64,000 bases of DNA from Epiperipatus broadwayi. Taxonomy: Eukaryota; Onychophora; Udeonychophora; Euonychophora; Peripatidae. The stretch spans positions 2,483,336 to 2,547,335 of the forward strand of contig JAQFVV010000014.1 in NCBI GenBank assembly GCA_028023455.1, given 5' to 3'. The position numbers and the translations under genes are program-made. The notes beneath the pieces were generated by a model, which was not told the origin of the DNA, did not search any database, and saw only the letters and a program-made list of their open reading frames with translations. Shown in pieces: positions 24,301 through 37,540 of this stretch; position 1 is the first letter of the stretch; the number at the start of each line of letters is the position of its first letter.

Positions 24301-26118
24301 TATTTAGGACGATAATTATTAAATCATAATATTAATTAATCCTGTGAAGCTTCTTAATCTTCTCTACCAATATTCTCTGTGTATCCGATGCACCAATCCA
24401 TCTAATTTAACTTTAAAAATATTCGATAAACTTTTAAGTACTATTTGTATTTCCATGGATCCATCTTTTATTCAACTATGTGTTCACTTTTTTATATATG
24501 TTTCCTTCTTGATACATTTAAACTTTCGTTTGGTATTTTTATAAATCTCTTTTAAAAATAAAAAAAATGTTACCTTCAGAAAGGATATAACATTTTACTC
24601 CTTTGAATATCATATTATATAAAATGATTCATGAAATATAATTGTCTTATTATTATTTAAAAAATAAATCTTGGATAGGCTTATAAATAATAATGCGTTT
24701 CAATACATTTTTTAGACTCCGTATAATGTCCGAGCTGTGGTTTTTTTATGTACCAAAACAGTTCTTCGGTGAAATATTAATAAACCTGTATCAATAAATT
24801 TTCCAAACATTTTTTCAGCATTACAACTTATATCCATTTTATTTCGTAGTATATCTATTTTTATTGCGAAGTTTAGGTTAAACTTTTAGATAAAATACGA
24901 CTGGTAAGTACTTTAAAAATTAGAAAATCATTTCCACGAAGTTTCTAAATTATTATATTTTAACACCCTCTTTTGCAAAAATACTTTAAAAAATTATCAA
25001 TTAGTTTTTTTTGCAAATAAAACGATAAGAAAGTACTAAAAAAAAAATTGACTAAAATAAATATTATCTCTTTGATAGTTATAATTTACCTTTCTCTAGT
25101 TTCAATACATTATTAATCTCCCCTTATACCCCCGTGCAATTCATATTTATAGTCTGTAAGAATACCTTATTCTATTGGTTAATTCTTACTTTAGCTTGAG
25201 AACAAATTTACATATTTTTAGTTTATAGTAGAATTAAATTTCAAAATTACAAATTATGACGTAATGAACCTAAAATATTATTTAAAATATTACTTTTAAA
25301 TCAATTATTATTTTATTAAAATTATTTAATCTTTTAAAATAACATTTAATAACTTATTCCATTTCTTAATATTCAATTTATCTATTTTTATTTAAATAAA
25401 ATATTTAATTTTTATATTATGAATGTATTCGTCTTTATTACATCATTTAAGCATTTAGAAATAACTACGTAATATTTTAATATTCACTTCTATGATAATA
25501 ATCATTACATCCAACTCTATAATACACAAACTTTGTTATTAAATTCTAACAAGCGTGTGTGTGAAAATATACATTAAAAGTCACATGATTAATAACTTTG
25601 ACAGACGATTTTTAATCTATTTCTCTGCCCAGTTTTATAAAATTGATACACTTATTATATTATATAAAATAATTATAAAAAATTTGGAAGAATAATTTTA
25701 AAAATATAGAACTAGATATAATTTTCACCATCATAAAGTTTATATTTAAAATATATTATATTAATTGTGATTATTAAACATAGTTTATAAACTTAAATAC
25801 TGTATAACATTTATTTATCTATACGTTTAAGACTATTAAAATTGAGCTTATTAAATATACTTTTAATTATTTATAGCTGTGTTATTTAATATGGCCAGCT
25901 TTTACAACCATATGCAACAATATTTAAAGCTTTACATAACTATTTTTAAATGATTTTATATACTACGTCTTCTCTTTAGCTTCAAATTGTACTTTAAAGA
26001 TATAATTGACTTAATACAATTACCATATTAAAAGAACATATTCTAAATTTAAAATTTTTAGTAATTGACTGTTATGAACTATTACCAACCTATAGAAAAG
26101 GGCACAATATATATATAT
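21400..26118. repeat. G-poor repeat block L
   Basis: A 4.7-kb AT-rich stretch in which the + strand is visibly poor in G. Landmarks around 21640-21665 (CTCAATGGCATAAGAACACT), 21795 (AATCTCAGGTTCATAAAG) and 22285-22335 recur in the same order and orientation near 33070, 33322 and 33822. Its right end (AAAAGGGCACAATATATATA) resembles the end of a second block at 40590 (TAAAGGGTACAATATATATA). No protein domain was recognised. It may be a long non-coding transposon or the outer part of a larger composite. Confidence 0.5.
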
Positions 26119-29100
26119 TGTCCCAGTCAGAATTGTATGTTCATTTAACAAGGTTTAGAATCTAAGCAAAAGTACCCTAAATCCACTCATGCCCGAGATA
26201 CACAGGTCAGGAGCAATCATGAATTCTGCCCTATTTGCTCTTCTCTAAAACTGTAACATTATAAACAACACTTCTGATGATAACAGATGAAATTTTATTC
26301 ATTCTGGTCCCAGAGACACAGCAGAGAAACACGAGATCTATATGGTAATTAGCATAAATAAATAATGTTAAAACTTGGCTCAATCAAATACCTTATGTGA
26401 AGGGAAAACTTATAAATTTAAATTAATTGCACACAATTAGCATTGCAAAAGAAACATGAAATGTCTATAGTATCCATCTAGAATGAGCAAAGACAAAACA
26501 ACCCAGAGATAGATGTCCATTTAAAATAATCAGTTATAACTTCTAAATATTACTAATACTATTATAAAGATTAAATGGAATTCAATGAGTGAGAGTCAGT
26601 AAGACACAATGCATAATTATTAAAACATAATAATTTAATAAATATTAACAATTTAATTTACATTAATTAACATAGCACAGATTTAATGCGCTTATTACTT
26701 TGCATATATGCAACTGATTTAGTCTGCTAATGAGTTATAGTATAATAATAAATTAATGTTATCAATGCGGTGATCATTACTTTAAGTAATGATAAGGACA
26801 TTTACAAATTCATCTCTAAAGAGAGTTTTACTCTTGATATGATAGTTAATAATTTATCATTTATGAGCATATTTGGGCCTATACAAATGAGGAGTGGCTT
26901 AACCTAATAAGTTTTCCTGTAACAATCCTAAAATATTCGATAAATTATAAATGAGTGGTTTACAAATGTCACTGCACCACGTCTTATAGATAATATGAGA
27001 ATTACACATAAAAGAACTCACAGTGCTAACTATAATGACAGTGTTTAAAATGGAGATGTTCGTCTTTGGACTGAAAGGCTTTATCACATATATGATTCTG
27101 CTTGTATTTATCACAAGGCGATATTCGAAAATATGAGCGGTAAGGATTCCATGGTGCGCCCTCTGACGTTTCACATGCAGAGTCTTAATACTCTTATGTT
27201 CATCCTGAGATCGGTTATACCAAACCTCATTCCTATACGAGTTACGTGAAGAAAATCCGGAGTTCGGATGGGTAAATATGATAAAGCAAAATGTAATTCT
27301 TTAAAATGCTATCATAAGTAAGCAACGTGAATATGGCTTAAGTCTTAAATGACTAATGAAATAATTTAAGCTTAAATAAAGCAATAATAGCATGCGTAAC
27401 GCCATGATAAAATAATAACCCACTCAGCATCGTACGTATAACTTTAATAAATTTAGGATGTCGAATATAGAAGATGGAAAATATTATTTCCTATTTAACA
27501 AGTCCAAGTATTTTAAACGACAATATATTATAAGCAATTTAACTCTTAATGGCGTATAAATAATAAATAATTATTAAAATATATTAATAATCAAATTTAT
27601 TTTAAGAAAATAAAATGCATTTAAATATCGATAGTGACAACAACAAAAGGATTATCTTATCCCATAATATAATTTTTAAACAATCCGCCATTAAGCATAT
27701 ATTTCAAATATTTAACCGAGCGAACAGCGTTCAGTAAGAAATTTTATGTTAACTATTTAAATATTCCAAAATATCGGAATGATGATTGAAATAATATAAG
27801 TTCGCTAGATTAAAATATTAGCATACCAAAACTAATTTAATAAGATATATATTTAAAATAAGTTTTGCCGCATGAAATAAAATAATTAGAGTGTGAAACT
27901 TAAAAAGCTAATGATAGATTTAAAGTACATAATTCTGTGCTTAGCATTTCAAAGAACAAGTTTAAAACTTAAGAGAGAGAATCACAAATTTTATGATAAT
28001 TAAGTTTATAGTCAGTTACCAAATAAATAAAATTACATTATGATTACAATTAAGATTTAGGAAAGAAGTGAAGTGAGGAGAATTAAGAGTTCATTCTTCG
28101 GCAAAACGGATTACCTTTAGTATTTATGGTGGCCATTTAGCATAAAAACACGAAGTTTGGATGCAAAGGCAGAATATTGACAAAATAATGGTTAACATCT
28201 TTCAATAGTTCTTTCACAGTTAAACATAACAGTTCTCAAGTAGCGATGGCATGGTAGAAGGCAGGACAGAGACGATTTAAGATCAGGGAGGCAAATTGTT
28301 TTTACTCACAGTTCATTTTGTTTCCACTCTCTAAACGAATATAAGAGAGAAGAGTGATTTGAACTCCCTTTTGCTCATTCGTCGAACTTCTGATCCTTCT
28401 ATACTTGAAATTTGGCAATATTGGAAGATGTAAACAATACATTCCAGAAAGCATTATTTAAACATATTTTTAAAATTGCAAATAACTTTAAAATATGATT
28501 TTTGGTTTGACTTGAAATAGTTAAATGAGATTGACATTTTTAAATTGTAATAATACTTTTTAGATTTTTCTAGCATTGCTTTAGCTTTACATTAATCGTA
28601 TTCATTTTTATATCTGTAATACATATACGCACATACACAATTATCTAAGTGAAGGGAATTTACAAGCTTGGAAATAAAATATACTTAAGCTAAAATAATA
28701 ATTCAACTGGTTATACATAACCACTTTGAATAAACAGGGTGGAAGTTATGTGTATGTGCGTGTGCTTAACATTCCTGGATGACCAAATAAACATTTAAAC
28801 TGGTTCAAACCCTACTTTAAAGGTGTGTAATTTCATCAGACAGTGAAGTTAAATATGTACTACAGATTTACCACTTCAATATATATATATATTGAAGCAC
28901 TCAAATCTGTTGCACACATTTGGCTTCACTTTCTGGTGATGTTTGAAACCTCCAAACATGGGTTCAAGCCCAATCATTTAATCATCAACCACTAGGGAGT
29001 GAAGGTATACCGATGCACGTGATTGTTTATGTCTTTGTAAACTTTATACTCGTCTAAAATTAATATACATATAAATTATATATTTCTATTACAGTAAACA

Positions 29101-32010
29101 ATCATGTGTATGTGTGTAACAGATAAAACTTAATAATTAAGAGCGTTGTATTATGTATACTTTTATTCATATCTATTTTAATAGGGAGAAAGTTCGAGAG
29201 TGTAATGCAAATGTATTAACAAAAGACTTACCATATTCTAAATTCAGAAAGAATCTGTTTTTATTCTAATACAGGTTTATTTAAATTTCACGTTACTTAA
29301 CATTTATTCTGCAGATCTATTTTCAGCCTAAAATAGATTAAGACCAGCTCTCTCGAACTTGATCTCACTCATCCTTCAAAATTTGCTGTATCATTGTAAC
29401 CATTAACATACATCCAGGGATTACCCAAAGGCAGTCACAAATGAGTATAAATACCACCGCATTTCCTAACTAAGGGAGCCCTACTTGTTATTTTCTAAAG
29501 CTGTTGCTGGGGGAAGTTACGTCACTCAGAAACGTAAAATGCTGAGTGAATAGAATTTAGATTTCCCCGATCTTTCCAAGATCTAACCAATGCCAAAGTA
29601 CTCGTAAGCCATCGTTTCCAAACTACTGCCAAAATGAACTGTATATTACATAAGGAATGGACTGAAACTCCAATTTTGTCAAAATACTGCTAAATTGACT
29701 ATATTTCGTAAAACATGGAACCAACACGTGTGCATACGGCTGTGAAGTCATCTGAAAGAAAGGTAATTCCCTGCTGCAAAATGAACTCTAATGCTTTCAT
29801 CTTAATAATCTTCTTAATCATAAAAAGTAAACTTCAACCTTCGATAATGTTAATTCCAATCACCTAATGTATGTCTTTTTAAATATCTCTAGTTTTGTAA
29901 TCCTTATAATTTCAAAATGTAATTGCTTATTTTTCCATCGGTAATGCTAAACCGATTAATTGCTTAAACATGTCCTTCTTTTTGATTTCTTTTTGCTTTT
30001 ATATTTAAATTGTATTTTACTTTCTAAACTCGAATGCTAGGTTTTCACTCTTATTGTATTTTTATTTTAAATGCGGCAATTTTTTTTATTTAATATTATG
30101 CAAATCATACCAATTTTAATATGCTAATAACTCAATCTGGCGAATCAATCTTATTTTATTTTTGCTATTCTGCCATTAGGGAATATTTAACCGTAAACGT
30201 AAGTTTTCTTACTACACTATAAAATTTGCCCGATTGAGAAGTACTCCTAAAATATGTTTTATTAATTAATATTATGCCATACAATGCTATTTAAACTAAA
30301 TTATTTACTATTATTTCATGCTATTGATCAATATTATAGAAGTTCCGTATTAAATAAATTAAATTCAGATCCTCATTTTAAGTGATGATTCATTATATAA
30401 GTAGCCCGCCACCTAACGATAATTTAAGTAATTAATTTCTCGGGCGTGTTAATATGCGTTTAACGAAGGGATTCTTAAATTTTATATTCTATTAGTAATG
30501 TGTCAGATAAGTTCTTTAAGTAAATTGTATGCCCCCTTTTTGGGATTGCTTGCACATAATTATTTCATTACGCTAGGCTTAATTACTATTTTAGGTCAGA
30601 TAAATCAGGGTTAAGACAAACCTGAAAGCCTTCGCAACATGTCCTGATGATAGCGTTCATAAATCAAAAGTTGCTTTATCATACTTTCTCTCGTTATTGG
30701 AATCCATAAAGCACATTTCTCGGCGGAGTGTGGAGGCCCCAATTCCCACAGATTGTTCTGGTTGTGTAAGCGCTGCTATGGGCTAACATTCAACAAATCG
30801 GAACCATGGTATCTTGCCGACCACCTCCTCGGATGCTATCTGTCACAAGTGCAGATAAGCCTATAATCTTCATCCTCAAATTGATGAAGCTTCTCATCCT
30901 CTCAAACGTTATCATCCGGTCTGCACGCTATCGTTCATACTTCCTCATATATTTTAGATGCCTGTAAGCCGTGATATGATTTTCCTAAGCTATCCCAAGT
31001 TCTCATTATAATATAAATTTAATTTGCTTTATTATATATTATCACTTATTAGCGCTGTCCACCCTTTGTTTAACCGCTGTTAAATACGTTAATAATTCAC
31101 TATTAATAAAAACTATAAAGGTCGAGTCATGTGACAATGTAGAAATAGTTATGCTTTTCCTTATTCTCTTCATAAATCATAAGTGGTGAATCATCTCATA
31201 ATGTCCCAAAATAATTAATCTATTGTCAATGTAACTCGAATGAAATCCAGGTGTAATCCAAGCTCACTAGATCATTTATTATTTAAAATGTAATAGTTAT
31301 AATAAAAGCCCACTTACAATTATTGAATTTTGTTATATTCTACATAACTTGAAATCTTATAAATATTCATTCTAAAAGCCCATGTATAGCTATTGCAGTC
31401 TGTCATAGTTTTAATGATTTAAAAATGTCATAGCGTGAATAATAGAAACCCGTTAAATTGTATTAGCATATTAAGCCGCATCGGTTCAAATAATTAATTT
31501 CTTACCATGTATGTTTAGTAATGCATATCCATCATCCCTTAAGATATGTTATTAAGGTTAATATGGAATGTTTAAGGGACCGTAAGTGAAACCTAGTTCG
31601 AGTATTCTTTGTATTGTTAAGGTTCTAACTTATTGTAAATCTCTATATCCAGCTATTCACATATTAATCGATTCTTATTATTAATATCATGCTAAATAAA
31701 TTCATATTTAATAATCTATCTTTTGGAGATTTTATTGGTTCATGCATGCACATTTGTTATTATGTTACGTTATCATTTAGTTAAGCATTAGATCTCTTGT
31801 GTCTCTGCTGACCCTCTGGGCCGGAGATAATTGAAAGGTAGGCTGCTATCATCAGAAATGTTGTTCGTAATGGGATAGACTTGGGAAGTGGGCAATAGGG
31901 CGGAGTTCATGAGTATCCCTGACCTGTGTATCTCGTATATGATTGAACTCTAGGTACTTTTGCTTAAATGCTAATTTTTGTTAGATGAACATACAATTCT
32001 GACTGGTACA
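26119..32010. mobile_element. Giant foldback (palindromic) element, about 5.9 kb
   Basis: Left arm 26119-28885 and right arm 28886-32010 are diverged inverted copies of each other. The ends read CAGTCAGAATTGTATGTTCAT and its near-complement ATGAACATACAATTCTGACTG. The centre is the exact palindrome CTTCAATATATATATATATTGAAG at 28874-28897. Paired landmarks include CCTGACCTGTGTATCTCG near the right end against CGAGATACACAGGTCAGG near the left, and matching segments at 27150 and 30800. A single-arm copy lies at 44309-47076. No transposase was found, so it looks non-autonomous. Confidence 0.8.
26899..27174 (-). other. Short open frame shared by foldback copies, probably not coding
   Basis: A 91-codon frame here corresponds to a 76-codon frame at 46018-46248 in the inverted single-arm copy (shared HGILT, HIFEYRLVINT and SFMxNSHIIYKTW). 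The differences between the copies mostly change the amino acid, so there is no sign of selection on a protein. The right arm has only a broken trace (HGIL) of it. It matches no family I know. Confidence 0.4.
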
Positions 32011-32224
32011 ATATATATATAATCAAAATTATCCTAAATTCACAACTCAACCAGACTAACCAAAAAATAACCTCTAAAACCTAAACAATGATTCACTGCT
32101 ACAAGCAGACTTCTCAAATGTAAAGAACTACAAAATAACTACATACTTCAACTAAACATTACTCACATATACCCTTAATATTAAAAGAACTTAAATAAGT
32201 TAATTACTTCAGAATCATAAATTT
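32011..32224. other. G-poor spacer after the foldback
   Basis: A C-containing, strongly G-depleted + strand. No feature recognised apart from continuity with the Penelope-like fragment on its right. Confidence 0.4.
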
Positions 32225-32590
32225 TTAATAATAAAGCTTATCTAATTCTTTTTTATTTCATTTCTCTCAAAGAAGACAACCTTAGCTTCATCAAAATTAA
32301 TAGTGTGTCCTTATCTTTTTCATGGATATAAAAACAGAATTAAGATAATTATTTCTAACCCTACTTTTATGTACCTTTATTCTTTTGTTTAAGCTCAAAT
32401 TATTCTGATCTATATATTTCTTCTTACAAAAACAAGGGATAATATACATTACTCCAAGAATACTCTTTCTATCAAAACATTCATTTACATTATTTAATAA
32501 ATTATTCAAAGTAATACTCCTTTTCCAAGCAATTTTCTTATTTCCAAACAAATTACTATTTTTACATATAATTTTATAAAATGACAATGA
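32225..32590 (-). pseudogene. Penelope-like element fragment with GIY-YIG endonuclease
   Basis: The minus-strand frame at 32297-32587 holds GVMYIIPC, then CKKKYIDQ, then LNKRIKVHKSRVR. This is the GIY-YIG endonuclease core of Penelope-like retroelements, whose usual form is GxYxIPCxCGKxYIGxTxRxLxxRIKEHK. Here the YIG glycine is changed (YID), so the nuclease would be inactive. Past a stop, NFDEAK-like residues continue leftward. The reverse transcriptase that should precede it is absent, so only the 3' part of the element is present. The start codon side abuts a perfect palindrome. Confidence 0.8.
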
Positions 32591-32657
32591 TCAAAATTAA
32601 AAATATGATATATATATATATATATATATCATATTTTTAATTTTGATCATTGTCATT
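32580..32657. repeat. Perfect 78-bp palindrome
   Basis: AATGACAATGATCAAAATT and TAAAAATATGATA run into a (TA)n centre and are followed by their exact complement, ending TGTCATT. I see no mismatch across the whole 78 bp. It joins the 5' side of the Penelope-like fragment and could form a hairpin. Confidence 0.95.
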
Positions 32658-34680
32658 ATAGTATTCTTCCTTAACAGAATACTGCTGAACAATAATCCAG
32701 ATAACTGGGATAACCACAATGTATTATAATTAAGTTGCATAAATGCTAACTTATTAAAATAATACAACATATAGGCTAGCTCAAAATATAATACTTAATA
32801 AAACAATATTTTTTACTTAGAATTCAAGACAATCTTAAAATAATAAAAATATCATAGTACTTAGTTTTTAAATGACTAATTACAGTTCTAAACTAAACTA
32901 CTTACTCCACTCATTTACAAAGAAATCTAATTTATAGCTAACTCATTATTGTAAACAACATAAGCTTCTTCAAAAATAATAAATATAATTACAAAATTCC
33001 TAACATGAGACGTTGAGTAAGGAACACTAAGTAAAACATTAAGAATACATCCCAAAAGATACACTTTCAATGGCATAAGAGCATTACTCCCACCAAATTC
33101 ATATAATAAAACTATTATGTAACACTCTCATTTCTTTAAAATACACTTGTAATAATACTAATCATAATTTATGAATTACTTACAAAGCAATAACAAACTA
33201 TTTAATATTCCTTTACTAAAATATTAATTAATAACAATCTCTCAAAATAACACTAATAATACTAATAGAAATCATAATAATCATGATAATAGGAATAATA
33301 TAATAATGATAATCATCTCAGGTTCATTTCTTAACAAATTAATAAAACAAATTAATGTGTTAATACCCTGTAGTTAAATATGATATAGGATTTTATATGA
33401 TATTTAACTACTACAAAATAATAACTACAACAAGCAACTAAATATTCTCATGACTCTCAATACAGCAATCTACCACCTAATGGTTTAAAATTCAAAAATA
33501 AAATAATAAAAACATAATAAATTTTAATTAAATTTATTGTATAATTTTCCCATGTTTAATGCAGCATTCTTAAAAAAAAAATAATATCCTAATATTATTA
33601 TGGCAATATCAAGCATTTCTCATAGGTATTGTATCAATTCAAAATAATTAATGATGATTAGATCCTATAAGATGATAATAAAATGTGTTTGGTTACTAAA
33701 TCAGATATGATTAAATAATGTGTTAAGAAAAATCCTTATAATTTATGTGCTGAATAAATAATATATAACTGATTATTAATTCCTGTGGTTCATGCATACA
33801 ATGTTATCAATCAATAATTAACAGGTAAATAAATCACAACTGGACTACAGTAGTTTTAATAAAAAAACAACTACAAATTTATTAACAAGTTAACAATAAA
33901 TTTTATAATATAACAAAATATTTATGAAAAAAATAATAAATTTACATTACTTAGCACAAATTAAAGAAAAATATTTACAATAAGATGACAAGAATATAAA
34001 ATTTAAAATCAGAAATAGCCTTCACTCTGGTTATTTTTCAAAATATAATATAATAAAATGAAACTTTTATTTTACCATTGGATAACCTACTTAAAATATA
34101 AATATTCCACTTCATGTATACATTTTAACAACATCTTTAAAATATAAGTAAAATATTGAAGAAAATTATTTTTAAAAAAATTTCTTTCAGTTTCATGAAG
34201 TATTATTTTAATATTTAATTTTCAGAAAATACCTCAATAAAAAAAATTTTCCCTTCAAAGAAAATTACTTTATTTTGCAAGAAAAATATTCAGGAGTAAG
34301 CTTTATAAATCTATAACTTAACTAAAAGTAACTTAATAGTAAAAATTTTAAGAAAATTAATTATAAATTGGATTTCTTTAAGTTATCTTACTTTCATCTT
34401 TATGTTCTTTAAACATAACACATCATTTCCAATCTCATTTTTACTTTCTCCACATTTATGCATTTGAGTATGCATTAACTAACGAGTGATCTCTAATATT
34501 TTCATATAGGTTTTAATTATTTTATTTTTGTATTGCACATTACAGAGTTCACTAAGCTTTCGACATCATTTAAAGAAAAATCTTTGTATACTAAATCTTG
34601 CCCTCTCAAAAATAACTACTTCAAAACAATTCAGTCATTATTTTTCAGCTTAAACTATCTTTTATGATGATCCTTGTGGA
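32658..34680. repeat. G-poor repeat block R, first part
   Basis: It shares ordered landmarks with block L. CAATGGCATAAGAGCATTAC near 33070, ATCTCAGGTTCATTTCTTAA near 33316 and an AAATAAATC...ACAAATTTATTAAC segment near 33822-33890 match 21651, 21797 and 22285. The homology is diverged, perhaps 65-75% by eye. No coding potential was recognised. Confidence 0.5.
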
Positions 34681-37540
34681 AATGAATAGCGAATAAGTGT
34701 AAGGCATGGAATAATGAGAATGTTCCAAAAAGAAATATCACCATAAGCATTGTGCAAATCAATGAAGTAGGTCCATATTTATCAGGCACCTAAGATTAAG
34801 TCAAGGCTTTATCATAGCACTTTAGACATAGAAGAAATGTGACTCCATAAAAAATATACAGTCTTATGTTATCTGTATTGTGAAGGTAGCTCAAAATCAC
34901 TACCACAACAAACCTTAGCCATCTGAAATAATGGAATGTTTTTTTTATTTAATTAGCATGTAAAAATTAAATAAAATAAGTTTTTGCTAGAATACTTTTG
35001 GAGAAAATAAATGTTTTGATATTTTTAACAGTGTATTAACTACATTAAGTACTGAAAATGATGGGTAATTTATAGTGAAAAACACACATATATATTAGTA
35101 ATAAAATTTTATTACTAAGAAAATATTAATCTTAAAAAAATCATAGTAATTTATATGTGTTGATAATTGTATTGTGGATTGTGTTAAACAGACAATGACT
35201 TAAATAAAAAGTGATCATAGCAATTAAAAAATAAATCAAGTATTGTAATATCAGAATATAAGAGAGAATAATAAAATAATATTGCAAATTTATTTTATAA
35301 TTTGTTTTTGTTTTTTATAATGAATAGATATAAAAAAAAATATTTTAAAAGAAGCAATGCTTGAAATGCTAGTTTTTAAACAATATGAATAATGCTGATA
35401 TAAAAAGGAAACAATTAAAAATCTTTTTTTTTTCTTGTTCTGCATTTGAACTGAAAAGTCAAGTTTTATTAGAACTATTATTTTAATATTTTTCTGCAAA
35501 ATGGATGTTTTTTTTAAAGCAGCTTCTCAACAAATATTAATGTTTTTCTAGTTAATTTGCCATTCGGGAAAAGAGTAAAGGAAATGAATGGAACATTATT
35601 TTAATTTAGTAAGCAGATAAGTTAAAATAATTTATCAATTTAAATTTTAAAAAAAGTATGATTTTCGTTTAAAAGAAACTAAAAAAAAAAGAAATCAGAA
35701 CAGTTGATTTAATTTAAAGTTTATATAGCCAATATTACAAGCAATAGATAGCTGTACTCTATAAATATATTCTTATTAAATGCAAACTGCATATATATTT
35801 ATACAAAGTTGTATACATAGTTAAAATATATCAGATACATTGGCTAGAAGGATTAATTGTCATTGGAGTGGAGCATTTTCTTTTATCCACTATGGCCTTA
35901 TCAGTATTAATATTTAACTGTCTACAATTTAAGTGCCTGAGAAGTTGGATCCACACAAGATGAAAATCTACGTGAGGAGTAACACAAAACTACCTACTGT
36001 CAACTTAAATAAATTCAGGATGTGCTATATAAAATTAATCAGGAGTTTTTCAATGTCTATAATAAAAATGCATAAACCATAAGAACTGTTTGTGTAAAGA
36101 GGACTCTGAAAATTAGTAATGCCTGATCATATCGATTCATATAAGATTGTAAAATTATGTTTTATTTTCTGTTATATAAATCTGTATTTTTGTTTTTATT
36201 ATCTCAATCTTATATTTGGGAAGTGCTATTTATAATTCAACAGGGAATAGTCCAACATAAGAAAATATCAAGAGAGTAGGGGGAAGGTTGAAAAGTTGTT
36301 CTTTTTTTTTTAATAAAATCTAGGTTATCCCTGCCCAAAATACTTGAACTTCAGCTATGAGTATATAGTTAAGTGCCTTAACAGAACACTTAAATGGTAA
36401 TAGTTGTTTTTTTTAAAAGACACTGAAATAATCATCACCACAACATGACATGACTTATGTGTAGATTATAATATATGTTTTACTAACAGTATTCTTAAGA
36501 TTGATATAATGAATGAATGATGAATATTTTTAAATTAATATTCCTTATAATTTTCTGTTCTATCATATTATGTGTTGTTTTATTATTATATTTTTCCACA
36601 CTTAAAATTGCATACTACATCTGAGGTTGCATTTAAATTTTCATTGAGTTAGCAATCTCACTTTTAATTAATAATTTTTTTTTATTATCTTGGATATATA
36701 GATGTCTATATTATGGGCGTCTGTCATGGGAAGTAAGAGTGAATATTTTTAAATTGTTTAAGTAAAGAAATGATGGATACTCATCATAGACATAAAAACT
36801 CTAAGTACATAGGGATATATCCAAATAATTTATTTGCACTTGTAAATATTTTTCTTTTTTGACATTTTTCTTTTCTAAATTGATTGAGAATTTATTTTAT
36901 GTTTGGAATATATCTTATTTTTTTGTAAATAAATATTATGAAGTTTTGTTAATTAACAAAGTCTCTGTAGTTTTGTTGATCCAGCATTTACATTAAATTC
37001 AGCATTTACATTCTATCTTATAACCAATATTATAGACATGCATCTACACACATTATTATTTGATAAGCATGTGAGAGAATATTAAATAAAGGTTATTTCT
37101 TTATAATAGATAGGATGTATTATTTTAGTTGTTGATTAACAGTTTTCATAGATACATACCTGTTAAGAGAGTCGAATGCGAATTCTTCCTGAGTTCGAAT
37201 ATCTGAGGCAACAGTTTTGAAAAGAGTGGTGAGATGTGAGATGAACTGATTTGAATTACATGTAGATTTGATGGATAATGCTTAGGCTAGTCTATTAAAG
37301 ATGGATGTAATCATGAGTCAGGTATTTCATCATGTTATCTCTAGCATCCTACATGAAGACCCTAGGTCTGACAATAGTTAGATGTGAGCTTGCTCTCTTT
37401 CTCATATATATATATGTGGATGGACCAGACTGTTGCATCTGGCACTATTAACTTTAGGATATGAAAGATAGGTGTACTAGCACTTTTAGATGTGATGTAA
37501 GTTAATTATATGTTGTAGTCGAACCAGCTGATTGTTGAAG
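34681..37540. other. Intervening DNA with balanced strand composition
   Basis: G and C are more even here than on either side. That would fit a separate segment inserted in or between the two G-poor blocks. A somewhat GC-richer part lies at 37140-37540. No gene, domain or tRNA box was recognised. Confidence 0.4.
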
